5,659 nt of DNA from Opitutaceae bacterium (GTDB taxonomy: Bacteria > Verrucomicrobiota > Verrucomicrobiia > Opitutales > Opitutaceae): positions 1 to 5,659 of the forward strand of contig JADJTK010000046.1 in the NCBI GenBank assembly GCA_016711225.1, written 5' to 3'. Under the pieces are notes generated by a model that searched no databases, was not told the DNA's origin, and was given only the letters and a program-made list of their open reading frames with translations. Of this stretch, positions 1 through 4,412 are shown piece after piece. The first letter of the stretch is position 1; every line of letters starts with the position of its first letter. The position numbers and the translations under genes were made by a program.

Positions 1-53
1 GAGTGGATTGAATGCAAGGAAGGTTAATCCACTCGCTCACGCTCGTAGCTACA
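1..53. repeat. Palindromic repeat (family A), truncated by the window edge
   Basis: Bases 29-52 are an exact reverse complement of 3751-3774 and match 3820-3843 with one difference, so this is a third copy of the 24-base family-A repeat whose ends read GTAGCTAC. Bases 1-9 (GAGTGGATT) and 26-34 (AATCCACTC) are perfect inverted repeats, and GAGTGG at bases 1-6 equals the end of the left arm at 3769-3774. The window therefore probably starts inside the left arm of a complete inverted pair whose remainder lies upstream. The spacer between the arms is 22 bases here against 45 in the downstream copy, and its sequence is unrelated. No coding potential is apparent. Confidence 0.75.
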
Positions 54-85
54 GGAGCCTTTCATAAGCAGGACGTGATTCCGAT

Positions 86-121
86 CCCCGCCTCGAACGT
101 CTCTACTGATCGAAGGCGGGG
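86..121 (-). terminator. GC-rich hairpin after the CinA-domain gene, possible terminator
   Basis: CCCCGCCTCGA at 86-96 pairs with 110-112 plus 114-121 (TCG, bulged A, AGGCGGGG), giving an 11-base-pair stem around a 13-base loop. It lies 23 bases beyond the stop codon of the leftward CinA-domain gene, where a transcription terminator would be expected. No T-rich tract follows the stem on the minus strand, so it is not a classical intrinsic terminator. It could instead be an mRNA 3'-end stabilising stem or part of another repeat. Confidence 0.35.
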
Positions 122-144
122 TTCGGCAACCCAGCCCTACACCC

Positions 145-645
145 TCACCCGCGTACTTCGCGCAGCCAGGCAATCAGCTCCGCCAGCGCCGCCTCGGCCA
201 CGATCGCCTGCGTCTCCACGCGTTTTGACCCGATGCATTCGATGCAGCCATGCCGCAGCCGGGGCGGCCCCTTCTTTTGCCGCCAGGCCAGCGCCCACCA
301 CGCAAAGGGAGCTTCCACTCCGTCCTTGGGCGACGGCTCCGCATAACCCGTGGTCGCCACGGCGAGATCGCTGCCAAAAAGCTTGAGCGCGCCGCGCGCC
401 ATCTGTTCCGCCACCGGTGCCGAGACGCAGTTCACCGCCCTGGCCTCGGCCCGGTTCACGCCGAGGTGCTTTACCTTCTGCTCCAAGCTGTAGGCGGTGA
501 GTCCGCCGAGAAAAAATTCCGATGCGCCGGAAACCGCCGCGATCCGCGACTGCAGGTGACCCGCGGTCAGGCTTTCGGCCGCGGCCAGGGTAAGCCGCGG
601 CTTCTGCAGCATGAGTTCCTTCAGTTCCTTCGCCGCGGTCTTCAT
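145..645 (-). CDS. CinA C-terminal-domain protein (PncC-like), possible NMN deamidase
   Basis: This 166-residue protein corresponds to the stand-alone CinA C-terminal domain (PncC/YgaD type, usually about 160 residues). Characterised members deamidate nicotinamide mononucleotide in pyridine-nucleotide recycling. Visible family marks are AESLTAG at residues 23-29 (usual form AESCTGG, with S25 as the likely nucleophile), SGASEFFLGGLTAYS at 39-53, K57 and LGV at 61-63, VSAPVAEQMARGA at 74-86, and TTGYAEP at 98-104 (usual form TTGIAGP). Departures are L26 and A28 in the first motif, NCVS instead of GAVS, and YAEP instead of IAGP, so family membership is clear but activity is less certain. There is no N-terminal MoCF-like domain as in full-length CinA. 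Its ATG overlaps the xth stop as ATGA, implying translational coupling and one operon; no separate ribosome binding site is visible. Confidence 0.85.
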   Translation of the reverse strand: MKTAAKELKELMLQKPRLTLAAAESLTAGHLQSRIAAVSGASEFFLGGLTAYSLEQKVKHLGVNRAEARAVNCVSAPVAEQMARGALKLFGSDLAVATTGYAEPSPKDGVEAPFAWWALAWRQKKGPPRLRHGCIECIGSKRVETQAIVAEAALAELIAWLREVRG

Positions 646-1397
646 TTCAGTTCCACGCCCACGGGGCAGTGGTCGCTACCCATGACCGACGGCTCGATCC
701 ACGCGCGCTTCAGCTGCGGTTGCAGCGCCGCCGACGCCATCACGTAGTCGATCCGCCACCCGATGTTGCGCTGCCGCGCGCCCGCCCGGTAGGTCCACCA
801 GCTGTAGTGGCCCGGGCCCTTTTCAAAATGGCGGAACGTGTCCACGAATCCGGCCTTGAGATAGTCGCGGAAACCCGCGCGCTCCTCGTCGGAGAACCCG
901 GGATTGCCCACGTTCTCCTTCGGCCGGGCGAGATCGATCTCCTCATGCGCCACATTTAGGTCGCCACAGAAAAGCACCGGCTTCTTCTTCTCCAATTTGC
1001 GGGCATACGTGAGCAAGGCGCGGTCCCACTCCTGCCGGAAACCGAGTCGGGCCAGCTCGGGTTGCGCATTGGGCACATACACGCCGATGACATAGCAATG
1101 GTCGAACTCCGCCGTGATCGCGCGGCCTTCCGCATCGTGCGCCGCCGAGCCAAGGCCCGTGGCGACCGCCAGCGGCTTGCGCCGCGTGAACAGCGCCGTG
1201 CCGCTGTAACCCTTTTTTTCGGCCGCGTTCCAAACCATCTCGTATCCCTTCGGCCAGACCACGTGCTGGACGTCTCCCAGGGTGGCCTTGACCTCCTGCA
1301 GACAGATGACGTCGGCCTGCGAAGCCTGCATCCAGTCCAGCAGACCCTTGCCCAGGGCGGCGCGCACCCCGTTGACGTTCCAGGAAACGAGTTTCAT
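642..1397 (-). CDS. xth: Exodeoxyribonuclease III (AP endonuclease)
   Basis: A 251-residue exonuclease III of the EEP (endonuclease/exonuclease/phosphatase) fold, close in length to Bacillus ExoA (about 252). The family cleaves DNA 5' of abasic sites in base-excision repair and has Mg-dependent 3'-5' exonuclease activity. The active-site set is complete: SWNVNG at residues 5-10 (N7), LQEVK at 33-37 (metal-binding E35), YVPN at 107-110 (Y107), GDLN at 145-148 (D146, N148), WRIDY at 214-218 (D217) and SDHCP at 241-245 (D242, H243). The start is fixed because MKLVSWNVNG is the normal family N-terminus. The nearest upstream G-rich stretch is GGCGGGG, at most a poor ribosome binding site. It is the first gene of a leftward pair with the CinA-domain gene (ATGA overlap); its promoter must lie in the 1398-1771 spacer, but I could not place one convincingly. 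Confidence 0.96.
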   Translation of the reverse strand: MKLVSWNVNGVRAALGKGLLDWMQASQADVICLQEVKATLGDVQHVVWPKGYEMVWNAAEKKGYSGTALFTRRKPLAVATGLGSAAHDAEGRAITAEFDHCYVIGVYVPNAQPELARLGFRQEWDRALLTYARKLEKKKPVLFCGDLNVAHEEIDLARPKENVGNPGFSDEERAGFRDYLKAGFVDTFRHFEKGPGHYSWWTYRAGARQRNIGWRIDYVMASAALQPQLKRAWIEPSVMGSDHCPVGVELK

Positions 1398-1512
1398 GCC
1401 CCGCCAGTCTCAATGCCACCCGCGCCGGGCGCCACATTTTTCAACCGGCTGCAGTTTGTTGTGGGGCGGGCCACCACCGAACCCCGCCTTCGACCATTCC
1501 CGCTAGATTCCC

Positions 1513-1601
1513 ATCTTTCTCGTTCTCGTTCTCTTTCTCCCGACTGTCCGGATGCCGGACAATTCCCGAGAACGAGAAAGATTACGAGAAAGAGAAAGAT
1601 T
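1513..1601. repeat. Inverted hexamer-array element around a perfect small stem (family C)
   Basis: The centre is a perfect 7-base-pair stem, TGTCCGG (1545-1551) and CCGGACA (1555-1561), with loop ATG. On the left are four 6-base units at 1516-1539 (TTTCTC, GTTCTC, GTTCTC, TTTCTC). On the right are five units of the complementary sense at 1568-1597 (GAGAAC, GAGAAA, GATTAC, GAGAAA, GAGAAA). ATC before the left array and GATT after the right one extend the symmetry. The result is a roughly 90-base imperfect palindrome with strong purine/pyrimidine strand asymmetry in each arm, far lower in GC than its surroundings. It is noncoding; whether it is dispersed in the genome cannot be seen here. Confidence 0.75.
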
Positions 1602-1623
1602 GGATTTCAGCGGTGGATGGAAA

Positions 1624-1649
1624 AGGACGGCAGGTTTCGGACCTGTCCT
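1624..1649 (+). promoter_or_regulatory. Small stem-loop in the leader of the PLP-enzyme gene
   Basis: CAGGT (1631-1635) and ACCTG (1641-1645) form a stem with loop TTCGG. AGGA (1624-1627) and TCCT (1646-1649) extend it across a three-base bulge. It lies about 120 bases upstream of the PLP-enzyme start and has no T-run. If transcribed it could be a leader structure; it does not match a SAM riboswitch core that I recognise. Function is unknown and chance is possible. Confidence 0.3.
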
Positions 1650-1771
1650 CCGCCCCGCATCATCTCCTTCACTTCCAAACGCCGCGCGGGGCGCCAGGCC
1701 CTATGACAGCTTCGCCCCGAGCTTCAGGTTGCCTCCCCGCCGGGGTTCATTGAGGCTGCCCAATCTCCTTC

Positions 1772-3301
1772 ATGTCAGCTTTTGCCCACCTCCCCCTTGG
1801 CCGGCCCATTCCCGATACCCCGCATGCGGTGTCCTGCAGCCTGCCGACCATGCGGGCCGTTCACGGCTACGAGCGCAAGGATCCGGCGATCATCCAGCAA
1901 CTCGCCACCGGTTACCCGCGCTTCGTGGTGCATCCCTTTGCCCAGCGGCTGACCCAGCATTTCAAGCAGGCCCCCGAACTCTCCGGGCGGACCCTGTGGC
2001 TCACCTCCTCGTCCCGCATGGCCAGCGCCCTCGTCACGCACCTGGCGCGCGCCACGTCTGCGCCGGGTCTCACCGCCCAGCCCAGCCTGTTTCACTCCGC
2101 GGGCATCCATGGCGTCTCCCACCCCAACTCCCCGGAGCTTGCCGCCCTCGCCAAGGGTTTCCTCCAGAACCTGGGCGGGTTCCTTTCCGCCCGCGAAGCG
2201 GAGGACCGGCTCCTGAAACTCGACCTCATCACCGCGCCCTGGCCGGAGGAGAGTTTTCCCGGTGACGCCGCCGCCGAAGTACGCCGGCACCTGCGCCGCG
2301 TTCTTCCCACCGCCGGCGACGACGACCTGATCCTCGCCAGCTGCGGCATGAATGCCATCTGGAGCGCGTTCCACGCCGTCGCGGAATTGCAGGCCGCCCG
2401 CGGCCGGACCGTCTGGCTCCAACTCGGCTGGCTCTATCTCGACACCATCGCGATCCTCAAAAAATACACCGCAACCTCGTCCGACTACGTCTACATCCGG
2501 GACGTCTTCGACCTCGATGCCCTCCACCGTATCTTTGCCGCCCACGGTGCGCGTATCGCGGGCGTCATCACCGAGGTACCGACCAATCCCCTCATCCAGA
2601 CGCCCGACCTGCCGGCCCTCGCGGACCTTTGCCGGCGCCACGGCGCGCGACTGCTCGTGGATCCTTCCATCGCCTCGGTCTACAATGTCGACGTGCTGCC
2701 GTACGCCGACGTCGTCGTGACGAGTCTCACCAAATACACGGCCAGCGAGGGCGATCTCGTCGCCGGCCTGTGCGCGGTCAACCCCGCCGGTCCCGACGCC
2801 GCGACCCTGCGCACCCGCATCGCGGCCACCGTCGAACCGCTCTATGCCCGCGACCTCGCCCGCCTCGCCGCCCAGATTGGCCGGACCGAATCCGTGCTGG
2901 CCCAAATCCACACCGGCACCGCCCAGGTCGCCCAGTTCCTCTCGTCCCATCCCGCCGTGAAGGAGGTGTTCTGGGCCCTGCACCCGGCGGCCGCCGCCAA
3001 TTATCGCCGGCTCGCCCGCGGTCCCGGCACCACCGGCGGCATGATCACCTTCACCCTGCGCAAGATCGGCAGCCTGGAGACCTTTTACGACCGCCTGCGC
3101 CTCCCGAAGGGACCGAGCTTCGGCATGAAGTCCACGCTCATCTGCCCGTTCATGTATCTGGCGCATTACGATCTGGTGACCAATCCCGCCGGTCTTGCCG
3201 AACTCGCCGCCAGCAGGCTCGATCCCGACCTGCTCCGCCTCTGCGTCGGCACCGAGCCACCGGAGGAAATCATCGCCGCGCTCGCCGAGGCGCTGGGGTG
3301 A
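1772..3301 (+). CDS. PLP-dependent cystathionine gamma-synthase-like enzyme, fungal (Str2/Met-7) type
   Basis: A 509-residue fold-type I PLP enzyme of the Cys/Met metabolism family, well above the roughly 380-400 residues of bacterial MetB/MetC. As I recall them, fungal cystathionine gamma-synthases share its pattern: an N-terminal PIP..PHAVS.SLPT segment (residues 12-26), then GYE (32-34) and GYPRF..H (47-54), the last probably replacing the Y.R..NPT motif. The catalytic core follows: SCGMNAI at 190-196 (phosphate-binding SGM-type loop), EVPTNPL at 268-274, LLVDPSI with D297 contacting the pyridine nitrogen, and VTSLTKY with Schiff-base lysine K321. GPSFGM..TL.CP...AHY and RLCVGTE near the C-terminus also fit. 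The likely reaction is gamma-replacement on an activated homoserine to give cystathionine or homocysteine, but gamma-lyase or another activity is possible. The ATG fits the family N-terminus, though no ribosome binding site precedes it (CAATCTCCTTC). Confidence 0.85.
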   Translation: MSAFAHLPLGRPIPDTPHAVSCSLPTMRAVHGYERKDPAIIQQLATGYPRFVVHPFAQRLTQHFKQAPELSGRTLWLTSSSRMASALVTHLARATSAPGLTAQPSLFHSAGIHGVSHPNSPELAALAKGFLQNLGGFLSAREAEDRLLKLDLITAPWPEESFPGDAAAEVRRHLRRVLPTAGDDDLILASCGMNAIWSAFHAVAELQAARGRTVWLQLGWLYLDTIAILKKYTATSSDYVYIRDVFDLDALHRIFAAHGARIAGVITEVPTNPLIQTPDLPALADLCRRHGARLLVDPSIASVYNVDVLPYADVVVTSLTKYTASEGDLVAGLCAVNPAGPDAATLRTRIAATVEPLYARDLARLAAQIGRTESVLAQIHTGTAQVAQFLSSHPAVKEVFWALHPAAAANYRRLARGPGTTGGMITFTLRKIGSLETFYDRLRLPKGPSFGMKSTLICPFMYLAHYDLVTNPAGLAELAASRLDPDLLRLCVGTEPPEEIIAALAEALG

Positions 3302-3337
3302 GTGGAACGCTTCCATGTCCAACCGTCCTGTCATCCA

Positions 3338-3417
3338 GGTAGCGCCCGGCCTCCGGTCGGGCGGTTGGTCTCACGCCTGCGGACATCGCTCCGCCCGTCC
3401 GGAGGCCGGGCGCTACC
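3338..3417. repeat. REP/BIME-like inverted pair (family D)
   Basis: Bases 3338-3364 and 3391-3417 are 27-base inverted repeats with one mismatch, separated by 26 bases. Each arm is itself a hairpin preceded by GTAG. In the left arm, GTAG is 3339-3342, CGCCCG (3343-3348) pairs with CGGGCG (3358-3363), and GCC/GGT continue the stem to a TCC loop. The right arm (3392-3416, read on the minus strand) has the same form with GGA in place of GGT. GTAG followed by an imperfect palindrome, in an inverted pair, is the known architecture of bacterial REP/BIME elements mobilised by RAYT transposases. The element fills most of the gap between the PLP-enzyme and DUF167 genes and ends seven bases before the DUF167 ATG. 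It could attenuate or stabilise the transcript. Confidence 0.8.
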
Positions 3418-3424
3418 CGTGTCC

Positions 3425-3718
3425 ATGACCGCGCCGCACTGCATCCTGGAGGTCAAGGTCTCGCCCAATGCCCCGCGCAGCGAGATCATCGGCTGGCTCG
3501 GTGAAGCCCTGAAGGTCAGGATCAAGGCCCCGCCCGTCGAGGGCCGCGCCAACGCCGCCCTGTGCGAGTTGCTCGCCCAAAAACTCGCCCTGCCCAGGCG
3601 CGCTGTCACCGTCATCACCGGTGAAACCGCCTCCCGCAAGCGCGTGCGCATCGAGGGCCTCGACCTCGCCACGGTCCGCCAGCGCTGCAACGGAGGCGGA
3701 CCGACGCTCAACGCTTAA
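3425..3718 (+). CDS. DUF167 (YggU family) protein
   Basis: A 97-residue protein matching DUF167/YggU (E. coli YggU is about 96-100 residues), a small conserved alpha/beta family without an established biochemical role. The family core is plain: VKVSPNAPRSEIIGW at 10-24, LKVRIKAPPVEGRAN at 29-43 (the APP.(E/D)G.AN signature), a hydrophobic helix over 44-56, then VTVITGETASRKRVRIEGL at 61-79 ending the fold. I chose the ATG at 3425 because similarity begins directly after it; the frame stays open back to a GTG at 3302, but that stretch is the family-D repeat. No ribosome binding site is visible (CTACCCGTGTCC). The last residues TLNA and the TAA stop are encoded by the heptamer array starting at 3704, so the repeat appears to have replaced or modified the original C-terminal tail after the conserved fold. 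Confidence 0.9.
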   Translation: MTAPHCILEVKVSPNAPRSEIIGWLGEALKVRIKAPPVEGRANAALCELLAQKLALPRRAVTVITGETASRKRVRIEGLDLATVRQRCNGGGPTLNA

Positions 3719-3897
3719 CATTCAACATTTAACGCTCAATGAATGCTGCAGTAGCTACGAGCGTGAGCGAGTGGGGGTTGCACGATTTCCCATCTCCGAT
3801 CTGCAATCTACGAAATCTTCCACTCGCTCACGCTCGTAGCCACAGATCGAAATCCAACTTCAGCGTTGAGCGTTAAACGTTCAGCGTTGAGCGTTAC
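3704..3897. repeat. Nested composite repeat: inverted heptamer arrays around a family-A pair
   Basis: The left array is five exact-length 7-base units at 3704-3738 (ACGCTCA, ACGCTTA, ACATTCA, ACATTTA, ACGCTCA). The right array is five units of the opposite sense at 3863-3897 (GCGTTGA, GCGTTAA, ACGTTCA, GCGTTGA, GCGTTAC). Between them is the family-A inverted pair at 3751-3843. The arrays match as inverted repeats at roughly 80 percent, best at the outer ends. The element fills the whole DUF167-ppnP gap: it holds the DUF167 stop codon (TAA, 3716-3718) and ends six bases before the ppnP ATG. Base composition is lower in GC than the flanking genes, suggesting insertion or local expansion. Confidence 0.8.
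3751..3843. repeat. Family-A inverted pair inside the composite repeat
   Basis: The left arm at 3751-3774 starts GTAGCTACGAGCG and ends GAGCGAGTGG. The right arm at 3820-3843 is its reverse complement with one difference (GTAGCC instead of GTAGCT). The 45-base spacer contains a shorter inverted repeat, GATTTC (3784-3789) and GAAATC (3812-3817). Another copy of the arm lies at 29-52. Unlike families D and E, a single arm has little internal hairpin capacity beyond the palindromic GTAGCTAC end and a weak CTAC/GTGG pairing, so the pair, not the single unit, would form the stem. Confidence 0.8.
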
Positions 3898-3903
3898 TCC
3901 ACT

Positions 3904-4230
3904 ATGTCCTCCATCCCGACACAATTTGCCGGCGTGACCGCCGTGACCAAGGCCAACATCTATTTCGACGGCAAGGTGGTCAGCCATACCATCCTGATGC
4001 CCGACGGGGCAAAGAAGACCCTGGGGATCATCTACCCTGGCAGCTACCACTTCGGCACCGCGGCCCCCGAGCGCATGGAAATCGTGGCCGGCACCTGCCA
4101 GGTGACCCTGGACGGCGCGACCGCGGAGAAGGAATACCACGCCGGCACCGCCTTCGAGGTGCCCGGCAAGAGCGGCTTCACCATCGCGGTCTCGTCGGGC
4201 ATCTGCGAATACATCTGCTCGTTTCTTTGA
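3904..4230 (+). CDS. ppnP: Pyrimidine/purine nucleoside phosphorylase PpnP (DUF1255, cupin fold)
   Basis: A 108-residue protein of the PpnP/YaiE family (E. coli PpnP is 94 residues), small cupins that split nucleosides with phosphate into base and ribose-1-phosphate with broad specificity. Family positions visible: NIYFDGKVVSHTI at 18-30 (usual N.YF.GKV.S), KTLGIIYPGSYHFGT at 38-52, APERMEIVAGTCQVTL at 54-69, Y.AG..FEVPGKSGF.I at 78-94, and a C-terminal EYICSFL (102-108) like the family's YLCRYL. The N-terminus carries about 14 extra residues relative to the E. coli protein. The ATG lies seven bases past the end of the composite repeat and has no ribosome binding site (GTTACTCCACT), so its leader, and possibly its promoter, is repeat DNA. 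Cytosolic; no signal peptide or membrane segment. Together with purB downstream it is the second nucleotide-metabolism gene here. Confidence 0.93.
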   Translation: MSSIPTQFAGVTAVTKANIYFDGKVVSHTILMPDGAKKTLGIIYPGSYHFGTAAPERMEIVAGTCQVTLDGATAEKEYHAGTAFEVPGKSGFTIAVSSGICEYICSFL

Positions 4231-4261
4231 GGCATAGCCTCCGGCGCGAAATATGATCGCA

Positions 4262-4336
4262 GGTAGGGCGAGGCGTCCCCGCCGAGCCGGTTGACCATCC
4301 GCCAGCGGCGGCTCACCGAGGACGGTTCGCCCTACC
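4262..4336. repeat. REP/BIME-like inverted pair (family E) with compensated hairpins
   Basis: Bases 4262-4289 and 4309-4336 are 28-base inverted repeats with five mismatches. Each arm is GTAG plus a hairpin. The left arm has GTAG 4263-4266, then GGC, GA, GGCG, loop TCCC, CGCC, GA, GCC to 4288. The right arm, read on the minus strand (4335-4310), has GTAG, GGC, GA, ACCG, loop TCCT, CGGT, GA, GCC. The inner stem differs (GGCG/CGCC against ACCG/CGGT) but pairs perfectly in both, and both keep tandem GA mismatches. This covariation supports selection for the hairpin or recurrent use of it by a transposase. It lies 31 bases after the ppnP stop and 76 before the purB start, so it may also act as a transcript end or barrier. 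Confidence 0.85.
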
Positions 4337-4412
4337 CCTCAGCCTTAACCCACTCAGTGACGCCTTTGCCATTGGCAATTTCCCTCCGGCCTGCTTACTC
4401 AGCGGCCTTGCC

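Larger units (their letters stand above)
1398..1771. other. Divergent intergenic spacer with repeat and hairpins
   Basis: This 374-base spacer lies between the leftward xth and the rightward PLP-enzyme gene, so both promoters should be here. It holds the hexamer-array repeat at 1513-1601 and a small stem at 1624-1649, described separately. The remainder (1398-1510 and 1650-1771) is GC-rich, with no convincing gene, no clear -35/-10 pair and no recognisable riboswitch core. Open frames crossing it lack family resemblance and look incidental. Confidence 0.6.

Noticed and set aside
81..135. tRNA gene suggested by TTCGA/GGGGTTCGG-like T-arm sequences
   Set aside because: No cloverleaf with acceptor, D and anticodon stems could be built on either strand; the bases are better explained by a single 11-base-pair hairpin.
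1603..1771. SAM or SAH riboswitch upstream of the sulfur-amino-acid-type enzyme
   Set aside because: I looked for the conserved cores of SAM-I, SAM-II and SAH motifs and saw none; only a small simple stem at 1624-1649 is present.
1552..2265. Plus-strand open frames crossing the divergent spacer into the PLP-enzyme gene
   Set aside because: They run through the hexamer-array repeat and overlap the real gene out of frame; no recognisable domains.
1775..3334. 519-codon open frame on the minus strand opposite the PLP-enzyme gene
   Set aside because: It mirrors the high-GC third positions of the real gene; the translation is low-complexity (G/A/R/E/V rich) with no family motifs, whereas the plus strand has a complete PLP active site.
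3302..3424. Extended DUF167 start at the GTG at 3302, adding 41 residues
   Set aside because: The extra stretch is the family-D inverted repeat translated into arginine/proline-rich sequence, while family similarity begins right after the ATG at 3425.
3704..3897. CRISPR array
   Set aside because: The repeats are contiguous 7-base units and inverted arms, not 23-47-base direct repeats separated by unique spacers, and no cas gene is nearby.
4366..4378. TTGCC-ATT-GGCAA small palindrome before purB as an operator
   Set aside because: Only five base pairs per arm and isolated; a chance occurrence is likely and it does not resemble a known purine-repressor site closely enough.
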